Shown here: positions 56,243 to 64,000 of the stretch, piece after piece
Layout: each line of letters starts with the position of its first letter
How positions within the stretch are numbered: position 1 is the first letter of the stretch
From: Massilia solisilvae
Lineage (GTDB): Bacteria > Pseudomonadota > Gammaproteobacteria > Burkholderiales > Burkholderiaceae_D
NCBI RefSeq assembly: GCF_024753215.1
Contig: NZ_JANUGV010000001.1
Location: forward strand, 620,001-684,000
Direction of reading: 5' to 3'
Length of the DNA stretch: 64,000 bases
Position numbers and translations under genes: made by a program
Notes under the pieces: model-generated
Database searches by the model: none
The model's input: only the letters and a program-made list of their open reading frames with translations
What the model was told of the DNA's origin: nothing

Positions 56243-57001
56243 TCAATCGATCAAGGTCTTGACCAGCACCCCCTTCGGCGTGACGCTCTCCTGCCGCACC
56301 ATCACCTGCGAGCCCTTCGCGAACCAGAACTTCGACACCGTCCCCGGCCGGTTGTAATCGGTGGTCAGCACCCAGCACTGAACCGGCCCGGACGGCCCGC
56401 TGATGCTCTCCGACCCGACCACCTTCCACGTGTAGCGCTGCGGCGCCTGCGCGCCGCCCGGATGGTAGAAATTGATGCGGAACTCCTCGCCCTCGGCCAT
56501 CGGCATCGCCTGCAGGAACTCGATATCGGTCTCGAAGTTGAAGGTCGGCTCGGACGACTCGACGACCAGGTCCTTCTGCACGTTGTCCGCCAGCTCCTTC
56601 ATCCCGGTGACGCGGTCCGGCGCAAACAGAAAGCCCTCGACCTTGCGCTTGCCATCGCGCTCGCTGGTGCGCTCATGCGAGATCGGCCGGAAGGTGCCCG
56701 GCTCGAACCAGGAATCGAGCCACAGCGTGTATGGCCCGGGCGCCACGCCGTCCCAGCGCTGGCGTACGCGCAGCATCTCTTTGCCGTCGCGCTGTTCGAA
56801 GCGCACCTCGCGCATCCAGATGTCGATCGGCTTGTTCGACTCGCCATCGCGCAGGTAGCGCAGGTAGCGGTGCACCCCGGGTTTGACCAGCGCAAAGCGC
56901 GGCAGCGGGGCACCGAGGTCGATGTTATGAACGGCTGCGCCGGCATCGAGCATGGCTGCGGCCAGCAAGGCGAGCAGGGCGGACTTGATCGAGGCATGCA
57001 T
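56243..57001 (-). CDS. Exported protein, DUF3108-like
   Basis: A 252-residue protein with a signal peptide (MHASIKSALLALLAAAMLDAGAA). The mature part looks like a periplasmic beta-rich domain of the DUF3108 type: YLRYLRDGESNKPIDIWMREVRFEQRDGKEMLRVRQRW, EPGTFRPISHERTSERDGKRKVEGFLF, YTWKVVGSESI and a final segment VMVRQESVTPKGVLVKTLID. Function unknown. It lies downstream of the thioesterase gene on the same strand, 75 bp apart. Confidence 0.75.
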   Translation of the reverse strand: MHASIKSALLALLAAAMLDAGAAVHNIDLGAPLPRFALVKPGVHRYLRYLRDGESNKPIDIWMREVRFEQRDGKEMLRVRQRWDGVAPGPYTLWLDSWFEPGTFRPISHERTSERDGKRKVEGFLFAPDRVTGMKELADNVQKDLVVESSEPTFNFETDIEFLQAMPMAEGEEFRINFYHPGGAQAPQRYTWKVVGSESISGPSGPVQCWVLTTDYNRPGTVSKFWFAKGSQVMVRQESVTPKGVLVKTLID

Positions 57002-57076
57002 ATGTGTCTTGGCCTTCCCAAAAAATCACATTCTGCCTCACCCGCACCGGCCAGATTGTCTCCAATTGCAACGTCG

Positions 57077-57505
<429 letters not shown>

Positions 57506-57532
57506 GTTGTTGTCCTGGTCCACCCGACGGAT

Positions 57533-58486
57533 TTAATGACGGGTGCCGCTCGCCGGCGCCGTCGCATCGACCGTGCTGCCGCCGGCAAACAGCCGCGCGC
57601 AATCGACCTTGTCGAACGCATAGTGCTTGCCGCAGAAGTCGCAGTTGATCGACAGCGAGCCCAGATCGGCCAGCGCATCATCCACCTCGGCCTGTCCCAG
57701 CATCTTGAGCATGTCGCCGACCTTCTCGCGCGTGCAGCTGCAATGGAACTCGGGATGCGCCGGGTCGAACACGCGCAGCGTCTCTTCCCAGAACAGGCGC
57801 CGCATCAGCGTGGCGATGTCGGTGGCGATCAGCTCATCGCGCTTGAGCGTGCTGGCCAGCGACACCGCGCGGTTCCAGGTCTCGAGGTCTTCCTCTTCGG
57901 TGGCCTGCCGGACCTGGCCTTCCACGTTGCTGTTGCGCGGCAGCTTTTGCAGCAGCAGGCCGCGCGCGACCTTGTCGTCGGCCGCCAGCCACAGCTTGGT
58001 ATCCATCTGCTCCGAGCGCAGCATGTAGTTTTCGATCACGGTCGCCATGTCCTCGCCCACCAGCGGTACGATGCCCTGGTACGGCTGCTGGCCCGGCACC
58101 TTGTCCTGCGGGTCGAGCGTGATCACGAAGCGGCCCTTGCCGTGCGCGTTGAACAGCTGGCTGATCGACGCCTGCTCCGGCACCGCCACATCGGGCGCGA
58201 GCTTGGCGGTGGCGCGCACGCGCAGGGCGGCATCGCACTCGACCACCAGCAGGCGCACCGCGCCGTCGCCGTGGATCTGCATCACGATCGAGCCGTTGAA
58301 CTTCAGGTTGGCCGACAGCAGGGCCGCGGCCGCGACCATCTCGCCCAGTACCGCGCGCACCGCCGGCGGGTAGTTGTGGCGCGCCTGGATCTCTTGCCAG
58401 GCGTTGGAAATCTCCACGAGCTCGCCGCGCACGGCGGCGTTCTCGAAGATGAAGCGTTGCAGGGTGTCCTTGTCTACTGTCGTCAT
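57533..58486 (-). CDS. hslO: Redox-regulated chaperone Hsp33
   Basis: A 317-residue chaperone activated by oxidation. The C-terminal zinc switch has its four cysteines in HCSC and NCDFCGKHY, the standard CxC...CxxC set, held reduced with zinc and released on peroxide plus heat. The N-terminal body has AVRAVLGEMVAAAALLSANLKFNGSIVMQIHGDGAVRLLVVECD, typical of Hsp33. It starts 3 bp after the gamma-carbonic-anhydrase-like gene, so the two are an operon. Confidence 0.96.
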   Translation of the reverse strand: MTTVDKDTLQRFIFENAAVRGELVEISNAWQEIQARHNYPPAVRAVLGEMVAAAALLSANLKFNGSIVMQIHGDGAVRLLVVECDAALRVRATAKLAPDVAVPEQASISQLFNAHGKGRFVITLDPQDKVPGQQPYQGIVPLVGEDMATVIENYMLRSEQMDTKLWLAADDKVARGLLLQKLPRNSNVEGQVRQATEEEDLETWNRAVSLASTLKRDELIATDIATLMRRLFWEETLRVFDPAHPEFHCSCTREKVGDMLKMLGQAEVDDALADLGSLSINCDFCGKHYAFDKVDCARLFAGGSTVDATAPASGTRH

Positions 58487-58489
58487 TGT

Positions 58490-59014
58490 CTATCCGATTT
58501 TCTTGAGCTCCGCCTTGAAGCGCTGGCCGCGCGTCACGTAGTGCGCGGCATTGCTTGACAGGCGTTGCAGGTCTTCTTCCGTGAGCGTGCGCACCACCTT
58601 GGCGGGCGAGCCCAGGATCAGCGAATTGTCCGGGAACTCCTTGCCCTCGGTGACCAGCGCGCCCGCGCCCACCAGGCAGCCCTTGCCGATTTTGGCGCCG
58701 TTGAGCACCACGGCCTGAATGCCGATCAGGGCGCCGTCGCCAATGGTGCAGCCGTGCAGCATGGCCTGGTGGCCCACCGTCACGTTCTTGCCCACCGTCA
58801 GCGGAAAGCCCATGTCGGTATGCATCACCGTGCCTTCCTGGATATTGCTGTTTTCCCCGATCGTGATGCGCTCGTTGTCGCCGCGCACCGTGACCCCGAA
58901 CCAGACCGAGGCATTCGCCTCGACCGTGACCTTGCCGATCAGGTTGGCCGAATCGGCGACAAAGGCCGACGCATCGATCTCGGGGGCATGCTCGCCCAGC
59001 TGGTAAATCGCCAT
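58490..59014 (-). CDS. Gamma carbonic anhydrase family protein
   Basis: A 174-residue left-handed beta-helix (hexapeptide repeat) protein of the YrdA/CaiE-like gamma-carbonic-anhydrase group. Repeats such as [44 protein letters not shown] are plain, and metal-site histidines appear in [17 protein letters not shown]. Members bind zinc; true carbonic anhydrase activity varies. ATG 59014 is the start. First gene of the hslO operon; it diverges from the hydrolase at 59162. Confidence 0.92.
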   Translation of the reverse strand: MAIYQLGEHAPEIDASAFVADSANLIGKVTVEANASVWFGVTVRGDNERITIGENSNIQEGTVMHTDMGFPLTVGKNVTVGHQAMLHGCTIGDGALIGIQAVVLNGAKIGKGCLVGAGALVTEGKEFPDNSLILGSPAKVVRTLTEEDLQRLSSNAAHYVTRGQRFKAELKKIG

Positions 59015-59127
59015 AGGATGTGCTCGCGAAAGGAGAGTTGAAAATATCGCTATTTTACGCCCTCGGGTCCGCCGCCCGTCCGATTGGGGCCAGATGGGGC
59101 TGACCGGCGGGAAATCAACCGCCAGCG

Positions 59128-59133
59128 TATAAT
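59128..59133 (+). promoter_or_regulatory. Candidate -10 of the alpha/beta hydrolase gene
   Basis: TATAAT at 59128-59133 is a perfect -10 element, 28 nt before ATG 59162. No good -35 lies 16-18 nt upstream. Confidence 0.45.
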
Positions 59134-59161
59134 CCGCACGATCGTACTTTTTTATTTTGCC

Positions 59162-60040
59162 ATGAAGCCATCCCGTTCCGATTTCATCACCGTGCGCGGC
59201 CTGTCCACCCACGTGCGCCACTGGGGCCGCGAAGGCGCGCCCAAGCTGTTCATGCTGCATGGCTGGATGGACATGTCCGCCTCGTTCCAGTTCGTCGTTG
59301 ACTGCCTGCAGGGCGACTGGCACGTGATCGCGCCCGACTGGCGCGGTTTTGGCCTGACCCAGCGCGCGGGCACCGACACCTACTGGTTTGCCGACTACGT
59401 GGCCGACCTCGACTTCATCCTCGACCATTACGCGCCGGGCGAGGCTGTGAACCTGCTCGGCCACAGCATGGGCGGCAACGTGGCGGGCATCTACGCCGGC
59501 GCGCGGCCGCAGCGCGTGGGCCGCCTGATTAACCTGGAAGGCTTTGGCCTGCCTGCAACGACGCCGGAGCAGTGGCCGGGGCGGCTTGCCGACTGGCTCG
59601 ACCAGCTGCGCCAGCCGCCGGAGATGCGCGGCTACGCCAGCCTGGCCGAGGTGGCGGCGCGCCTGCAGAAGACCAATCCGCGCCTGCCGCACGAGCGCGC
59701 CGCCTTCCTCGCACAGCACTGGGCGGCGCAGGACGCATCGGGCCAATGGCAGATACTGGGCGACCCGGCCCACAAGCAGCATGGGCCGCTGCTGTACCAC
59801 GTGGACGAGGTGCTGGCCTGCTGGCGGCAGATCACCGCACCGGTGCTGTCGGTGGAGGCGGAAGACACCAACATGTGGCGCTGGATGGGCCCCAAGGAGC
59901 AGGCGCGGGCGGAGGTGGACCGGCGTCTGTCGCACCTGGCCAACGTCAGCCTGCGCATGATGCCGGATGCGGGCCACATGCTGCACCACGACCAGCCGGA
60001 GCTGCTGGCGCGCATGATCGAAGAATTCCTGGCGGCCTGA
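59162..60040 (+). CDS. Alpha/beta hydrolase
   Basis: A 292-residue alpha/beta-hydrolase. The nucleophile elbow is GHSMGG with Ser102; the oxyanion region is [11 protein letters not shown]; the catalytic His is in [11 protein letters not shown]. Asp of [13 protein letters not shown] is a candidate acid. These fit lactonase, esterase or epoxide-hydrolase-like enzymes; substrate is not predictable. No signal peptide. Divergent from the carbonic-anhydrase-like gene. Confidence 0.88.
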   Translation: MKPSRSDFITVRGLSTHVRHWGREGAPKLFMLHGWMDMSASFQFVVDCLQGDWHVIAPDWRGFGLTQRAGTDTYWFADYVADLDFILDHYAPGEAVNLLGHSMGGNVAGIYAGARPQRVGRLINLEGFGLPATTPEQWPGRLADWLDQLRQPPEMRGYASLAEVAARLQKTNPRLPHERAAFLAQHWAAQDASGQWQILGDPAHKQHGPLLYHVDEVLACWRQITAPVLSVEAEDTNMWRWMGPKEQARAEVDRRLSHLANVSLRMMPDAGHMLHHDQPELLARMIEEFLAA

Positions 60041-60055
60041 TTTTCCCCGCCAACC

Positions 60056-60164
60056 GTAGGGTGGGCAGGTTTCCTGCCCACGCGTTCAGCTACCGGCTGC
60101 ATGACCACAATTGCGTCCGCTCGGCCGCAAGTTAAACGCGTGGGCGGGGACCCGCCCACCCTAC
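60056..60164. repeat. Family A repeat, locus 8 (two units)
   Basis: Units at 60056-60088 and 60134-60164 in opposite orientation, between the converging hydrolase and GFA genes. The second has the GTGGGCGGG-GA-CCCGCCCAC stem. Confidence 0.85.
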
Positions 60165-60556
60165 AAATGCCGCGTTTCGGCCGGCGGTGCCTCCCAGACG
60201 TCGTTGCGCCCGTCCAGCCAGCGTACTGGCGCCGTAATCAGTTCCTCCGGCGTGGCATCATCCAGGCACGCGACCGCCACCGCCACGAACTGCCCCATCC
60301 GCGCCGACTCCCCGGTCGAATGGGTGTGAATGCCGCAGCGCGAGCAAAAGTAATGACCGTCGCGCCGGGTGAGGAAGCGGTACTCGCCCAACTGTTCCGT
60401 GCTGCTCAGGCGAAACGCCTCCGGCGCCACCACCGCCGCCCACCAGCGCATCTTGGTGCAGATGGAGCAGTTGCATTTGATCGTCCCGAGGCCCAGATCG
60501 ATGGCCGCCGTGAACCGCACCTCCCCGCAATGGCAACTCCCGTGGTAAGTCTTCAT
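60161..60556 (-). CDS. GFA-family (glutathione-dependent formaldehyde-activating-like) protein
   Basis: A 131-residue zinc-binding protein of the GFA/CENP-V family. The metal cysteines are in GSCHCGEVRF, KCNCSICTK and YFCSRCGIHTHS. Original members add glutathione to formaldehyde, but many have no proven activity. ATG 60556 follows AAGGA. Divergent from the PHP gene with an 86-bp gap. Confidence 0.9.
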   Translation of the reverse strand: MKTYHGSCHCGEVRFTAAIDLGLGTIKCNCSICTKMRWWAAVVAPEAFRLSSTEQLGEYRFLTRRDGHYFCSRCGIHTHSTGESARMGQFVAVAVACLDDATPEELITAPVRWLDGRNDVWEAPPAETRHL

Positions 60557-60630
60557 TCTTGTCCTTTTCTCAAGCCCCGACTGTAGCACCGCCGTAGCGA
60601 GCTCAACAGGTAGCGGTGGCCAATGCAGCG

Positions 60631-60636
60631 TACAAT
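60631..60636 (+). promoter_or_regulatory. Candidate -10 of the PHP gene, implying a leaderless mRNA
   Basis: TACAAT at 60631-60636 lies 6 nt before ATG 60643. A start 7 nt past the -10 would put the first base of the transcript on the start codon. Confidence 0.4.
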
Positions 60637-60642
60637 GGATGC

Positions 60643-61476
60643 ATGATGAAAGTCGACCTGCACTGCCACTCCACCGTCTCCGACGGCCTGCTCGCGCCGG
60701 CCGATGTGGCCGCCTTTGCGCGCAAGGCCGGCGTGGACGTGTGGGCGCTGACCGACCACGACGAAGTCGATGGCATCAAGGCCGCGCGCCAGGCCGCCGG
60801 CGAGCTGGGCATGCGCTTCGTGTCCGGCGTCGAGATCTCGATCACCTGGGCCGGCCAGACGGTGCACATCGTCGGCCTGCACATCGACGAGGACAACGAG
60901 GCGCTGCTCAAGGGCCTGGAGGCAACCCGCAGCGGCCGCGACCGCCGCGGCCACGAGATTTCCGCGCAGCTAGAAAAGGTCGGCATTCACAACGCCTACG
61001 AAGGCGCGCTCAAGTACGTCGGCAATCCCGACCTGATGTCGCGCACCCACTTCGCCCGCTACCTGGTCGAGATCGGCGCCTGCGACTCCACCGCCGACGT
61101 GTTCCGCAAGTACTTGTCTGAAGGCAAGCCAGGTTACGTGCCGCACCGCTGGGCCACGCTGGAGCAGGCCGTCAGCTGGATCCGCGGCGCCGGCGGCATC
61201 CCCGTCATCGCTCACCCGGGCCGCTACAAGTTCGCCCAGGTGGCCGAAGACGCGCTGTTCGACCAGTTCAGGCAGTTGGGCGGCAACGCCATCGAAGTGG
61301 TGACCGGCAGTCACTCGCCGGACCAGTACCAGACCTATGCCGAGGTCGCCCGCCGCTTCGGCTTCCTCGCTTCGCGCGGCACCGATTTCCATGGCCCGGG
61401 CGAAGCGCGGGTGGACTTTGCGCTGCTGCCGCCGCTGCCGCCGGGCCTGACCCCGGTGTGGCACGACTGGTTTTAA
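60643..61476 (+). CDS. rnm: PHP-domain phosphoesterase (RNase AM/YciV type)
   Basis: A 277-residue PHP-family hydrolase similar to E. coli YciV/TrpH, now known as RNase AM, which trims 5' ends of rRNA and removes 3',5'-bisphosphate nucleotides. Metal motifs are DLHCHSTVSDG, LTDHDEVDG, GVEISITW, and HPGRY. ATG 60643 or 60646 (MMKVDLHCH). The gene order PHP then YciO is conserved in other proteobacteria; here htpX lies between them. Confidence 0.88.
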   Translation: MMKVDLHCHSTVSDGLLAPADVAAFARKAGVDVWALTDHDEVDGIKAARQAAGELGMRFVSGVEISITWAGQTVHIVGLHIDEDNEALLKGLEATRSGRDRRGHEISAQLEKVGIHNAYEGALKYVGNPDLMSRTHFARYLVEIGACDSTADVFRKYLSEGKPGYVPHRWATLEQAVSWIRGAGGIPVIAHPGRYKFAQVAEDALFDQFRQLGGNAIEVVTGSHSPDQYQTYAEVARRFGFLASRGTDFHGPGEARVDFALLPPLPPGLTPVWHDWF

Positions 61477-61496
61477 GCCGCGGTTAAGGCTGAGCC

Positions 61497-61525
61497 CTTG
61501 AATTTTCCGGGTGGCAGCCGTATCT
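61497..61525 (+). promoter_or_regulatory. Possible sigma-32-type promoter of htpX
   Basis: CTTGAA (61497-61502), 14 nt, GCCGTATC (61517-61524) resembles the RpoH consensus. It starts just after the PHP gene ends (61476) and 66 nt before the htpX ATG. HtpX is heat-shock-controlled in E. coli. The -10 is only approximate. Confidence 0.4.
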
Positions 61526-61567
61526 TAGCGGCCTGTTAATACCAACCTGGCCCCGGAGGCTGCATCC

Positions 61568-62443
61568 ATGAAGCGCATCATTCTGTTCCTCGCGACCAAC
61601 CTTGCGGTCGTGCTGGTCTTGTCGATCGTCCTGAACGTGCTGGGCATCGGCCGCACCGTCGGGCCGAACAACCTGGGCGCGCTGCTGGTGTTCTCGCTGG
61701 TGGTCGGTTTCACCGGCTCGATCATTTCCCTGCTCATGAGTAAGCCGATGGCCAAGTGGTCGACCGGCGCGCGCGTGATCGAGCAGCCCGCCAACTCGAC
61801 CGAGCTGTGGCTCGTCAACACCGTGCAGGGCCTGGCCCAGCGCGCCGGCATCGGCATGCCCGAAGTGGCGGTGTACGAGGGCGAGCCGAACGCATTTGCC
61901 ACCGGCGCGTTCAAGGATTCGGCGCTGGTGGCCGTGTCCACGGGCCTGCTCACCGGCATGAACCGCGAGGAAGTGGAGGCCGTGCTCGGCCACGAGGTGG
62001 CGCACATCGCCAACGGCGACATGGTCACGCTCACGCTCATCCAGGGCGTGGTCAACACCTTTGTCGTGTTCCTGTCGCGCGTGGTCGGCTTCTTCGTGGA
62101 CCAGGTGCTGCTGCGCGGGAATGACGAGCGCCGCGGCCCGGGCATCGGTTATATGATCAGCGTGTTCGTGTGCGAGATCGTGTTCGGCCTGGTGGCCTCG
62201 ATGATCGTGGCCTGGTTCTCGCGCTACCGCGAGTTCCGCGCCGACGCCGGCTCCGCGCGCCTGTTGAACAGCACCTTGCCGATGCAGCACGCGCTCGCCC
62301 GCCTGGGGCAAATGCACTCGGCCGACCTGCCGCAATCGATGCAGGCGTTCGGCATCGCGGGCGGCGGCAGCGGCTGGGGCGCGCTGTTTGCCAGCCACCC
62401 CCCGCTGGAAGAGCGTATCGCGGCGCTGCAGCAGCTGCGTTAA
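61568..62443 (+). CDS. htpX: Heat-shock membrane protease HtpX
   Basis: A 291-residue M48 membrane protease that clears damaged membrane proteins. Two N-terminal helices ([23 protein letters not shown] and [22 protein letters not shown]), the zinc motif H142-E-V-A-H146 ([13 protein letters not shown]), then two more helices ([22 protein letters not shown] and [17 protein letters not shown]), and the third ligand in [14 protein letters not shown]. It ends with the [14 protein letters not shown] segment of the family. It interrupts the PHP-YciO neighbourhood. Confidence 0.96.
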   Translation: MKRIILFLATNLAVVLVLSIVLNVLGIGRTVGPNNLGALLVFSLVVGFTGSIISLLMSKPMAKWSTGARVIEQPANSTELWLVNTVQGLAQRAGIGMPEVAVYEGEPNAFATGAFKDSALVAVSTGLLTGMNREEVEAVLGHEVAHIANGDMVTLTLIQGVVNTFVVFLSRVVGFFVDQVLLRGNDERRGPGIGYMISVFVCEIVFGLVASMIVAWFSRYREFRADAGSARLLNSTLPMQHALARLGQMHSADLPQSMQAFGIAGGGSGWGALFASHPPLEERIAALQQLR

Positions 62444-62447
62444 TCTC

Positions 62448-62560
62448 GTAGGGTGGGCAGGTTTTCCTGCCCACGCGTTCGACCAGCGCCATCGCACTGA
62501 TAAGCGAGCGATGACGCGGACTTGAGCTGAACGCGTGGGCAGAAACCTGCCCACCCTACG
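62448..62560. repeat. Family A repeat, locus 9 (two units)
   Basis: Units at 62448-62480 and 62526-62560 in opposite orientation between htpX and the YciO gene, whose start is only 17 nt beyond the second unit. The YciO promoter or leader must include repeat sequence unless it is read through from htpX. Confidence 0.85.
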
Positions 62561-62576
62561 GTAAAGAAGGGTTTGA

Positions 62577-63200
62577 ATGAGCCAGTTTTTCGAGATCCAC
62601 CCCGACAATCCCCAGCCCCGGCTGGTCAAGCAATCCGCGGAGATCATCCGGAGCGGCGGCATCGTCGCCGTGCCCACCGATTCGGCGTACGCACTGGTGT
62701 GCCGGCTGGACGACAAGGCCGCCGTCGAGCGCCTGCGCCGGATCCGTGGCGTGGACGAGAAGCACCACCTGACGCTGCTGTGCCGCGACCTGTCCGAAAT
62801 CGCGCAGTACGCGCGCGTGGACAACCAGCAGTACCGCCTGCTCAAGGCCACCACGCCCGGGCCGTACACGGTGATCCTGGAAGCCACACGCGAAGTGCCG
62901 CGCCGCCTGTCGCACCCGTCGCGCAAGACCATCGGCCTGCGCGTGCCCGAGAACCGCATCCTGCTGGCGCTGCTCGAAGAGCTGGGCGAGCCGGTGATCG
63001 GCACCACGCTGCAGCTGCCCGGCGACGAACACATGCTGTCCGACCCGGACGAGGTGCAGGAGCGCCTGGGCAAGCAGATCGACCTGGTAATCGACGGCGG
63101 CGCCGGCACGCTGGAGCCCACCACCGTCATCGACCTGACCGGGCCGGCGCCCGAGCTGGTGCGCCAGGGCAGGGGCGACGCCGCCGCCTTCGGCCTCTGA
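62577..63200 (+). CDS. YciO/Sua5-family L-threonylcarbamoyladenylate synthase-like protein
   Basis: A 207-residue protein of the YrdC/Sua5/YciO family. KQSAEIIRSGGIVAVPTDSAYALVCRLDDKAAVERLRRIRGVDEKHHLTLLCRDLSEIAQYARV carries the nucleotide-binding KxR..SxxN-like core, and ATTPGPYTVILEATREVPRR is the family's second signature. YciO-type members are close relatives of the tRNA t6A enzyme TsaC but are not always able to replace it. ATG 62577 follows AGAAGG. Upstream are PHP and htpX, downstream an M50 protease. Confidence 0.9.
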   Translation: MSQFFEIHPDNPQPRLVKQSAEIIRSGGIVAVPTDSAYALVCRLDDKAAVERLRRIRGVDEKHHLTLLCRDLSEIAQYARVDNQQYRLLKATTPGPYTVILEATREVPRRLSHPSRKTIGLRVPENRILLALLEELGEPVIGTTLQLPGDEHMLSDPDEVQERLGKQIDLVIDGGAGTLEPTTVIDLTGPAPELVRQGRGDAAAFGL

Positions 63201-63206
63201 GCCAAC

Positions 63207-63311
63207 CGTCGTCCCCGCGGAGGCGGGGACCCATAGACACGCTGTGTAGTCGAAAACTCGCCGCAGGCCGGTGAACTCAGCATGGGTCCCGCCTTCGCGG
63301 GGACGACGTGC
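63207..63311. repeat. Family B repeat, locus 4 (complete)
   Basis: About 105 bp with inverted ends CGTCGTCCCCGCGGAGGCGG and CGCGGGGACGACGTG, and internal GACCCATAGAC / ATGGGTCC, as in locus 1. It lies between the YciO gene and the M50 protease. Confidence 0.75.
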
Positions 63312-63370
63312 GAGGGCCGCCGGCCTGTTCCCCGGCTGCCGCCGCGCCGCCTCTGATAGAATCCCCCTTT

Positions 63371-64000
63371 ATGGATGAACTCATACGCACCATCGCAGTC
63401 TACGCGCTGCCTCTTCTCTTCGCGATCACCCTGCACGAAGCTGCCCACGGATACGTCGCCAATTACTTCGGGGACAAGACCGCCTACGTCGCCGGCCGCG
63501 TGAGCCTGGACCCGTTCAAGCACATCGACCCGGTCGGCACGGTGCTCATGCCGCTGCTGCTGTACTTCATCAGCCACGGCAGCTTCATGTTCGGCTACGC
63601 CAAGCCGGTGCCCGTCAATTTCGGCAACCTGCGCAACCCGCGCAAGCAGTCGGCCTTCGTCGCCATTGCCGGCCCCGGCTCGAACCTGCTGATGGCCCTG
63701 GGCTGGCTGATCGTCGGCCTGGTGGTCGCGGCCTACAGCGGCCCGGACGGCTTCTTGTTCGAAGTCTCGCGCGCCGGCATTCGCATCAACCTGATCTTCT
63801 TCGCGCTGAACCTGGTGCCGATCCCGCCGCTGGACGGCGGCCGCGTGGTCACCAGCATCCTGCCGCCGCGCCTGGGCTACCAGTTCGCGCAGCTCGAACC
63901 GTACGGCTTTTTCATCGTCATGGCGCTGCTCGTGACCCATGTGCTCGACTTCTGGCTGGCCGGCGTGTCGAACCTCGGTTACGGCCTGATCAACCTGATC
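63371..64000 (+). CDS. Site-2 protease family (M50) membrane peptidase, partial
   Basis: The first 210 codons are present; the gene runs off the right edge. The zinc motif H22-E-A-A-H26 (AITLHEAAHGYVA) is in the first helix, and the DG-type motif NLVPIPPLDGGRV marks the second active-site segment. Several transmembrane helices are present (VAIAGPGSNLLMALGWLIVGLVV, FFIVMALLVTHVLDFWLAG). These proteases cut substrates within the membrane. No PDZ domain is visible, as in the short YwhC-like group. In related genomes this gene precedes trpS; that gene would lie past the edge. Confidence 0.92.
   Translation, partial: MDELIRTIAVYALPLLFAITLHEAAHGYVANYFGDKTAYVAGRVSLDPFKHIDPVGTVLMPLLLYFISHGSFMFGYAKPVPVNFGNLRNPRKQSAFVAIAGPGSNLLMALGWLIVGLVVAAYSGPDGFLFEVSRAGIRINLIFFALNLVPIPPLDGGRVVTSILPPRLGYQFAQLEPYGFFIVMALLVTHVLDFWLAGVSNLGYGLINLI

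Overview
The window reads as a chromosomal segment of a GC-rich betaproteobacterium, most likely an Oxalobacteraceae member of the Massilia/Janthinobacterium type. This rests on protein character (HexR-type Entner-Doudoroff control, ImuA-ImuB/DnaE2, a pyrG-kdsA-eno-ftsB run), very high GC, dense packing and two families of dispersed palindromic repeats. It is family-level recognition from reading, not a database search. No rRNA, tRNA, CRISPR array, prophage or complete insertion sequence was seen.

Layout. 1-1171: the 5' end of an efflux-pump adaptor gene diverging from its AcrR/TetR-type repressor. 1272-13670: a central-carbon block with tal, hexR, zwf, an SMP-30 lactonase, pgi, edd and eda, interrupted by fRMsr, transglutaminase, aldo-keto reductase, a ParE-type toxin-antitoxin pair and a secreted protein. 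Four near-identical 18-bp palindromic sites lie in front of zwf (two), pgi and edd and define a probable HexR regulon. 13672-18767: an orphan HEMVH protein, small exported proteins, a TPR protein, rpiA, yggX and argA. 18822-25894: hrpA, a PRC-barrel protein, a possible 39-residue protein, a HepT-like protein with a destroyed active site, and an antiporter-like membrane protein. 26073-28228 and 43214-46434: a split SOS mutasome, imuA-imuB and dnaE2, each behind a perfect LexA box. 28435-42385: two M61 peptidases, a small heat-shock gene with a sigma-32-like promoter and a ROSE-type RNA thermometer, an isomerase, a LysR/MFS pair, a Deg protease with a two-component system, and a TonB receptor.

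46448-51199: an M48 protease/YjgN pair, a RAMA-like protein whose ribosome binding site and start codon sit inside a 129-nt in-register inverted repeat, and a chemotaxis receptor. 51552-56137: pyrG-kdsA-eno-ftsB plus an orphan antidote-like HTH protein. 56243-64000: a secreted protein, a gamma-carbonic-anhydrase-like protein/hslO/thioesterase operon, an alpha/beta hydrolase, a GFA protein, and a PHP phosphoesterase/htpX/YciO/M50 protease run cut by the window end.

How it fits together: Zwf and Pgi feed glucose-6-phosphate into the Edd/Eda branch, with RpiA and Tal serving the pentose side and Eno the lower trunk; HexR probably gates the entry genes. ImuA, ImuB and DnaE2 form one damage-induced mutagenesis unit despite being about 15 kb apart. 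Stress functions (Hsp20, HtpX, Hsp33, Deg protease, RpoH-type promoters) recur. The most unusual items are the 129-nt inverted repeat over a translation start (48873-49001), the ROSE thermometer (30525-30589), the inactive HepT-like protein (24211-24624) and 18 copies of a self-complementary repeat at nine intergenic loci.
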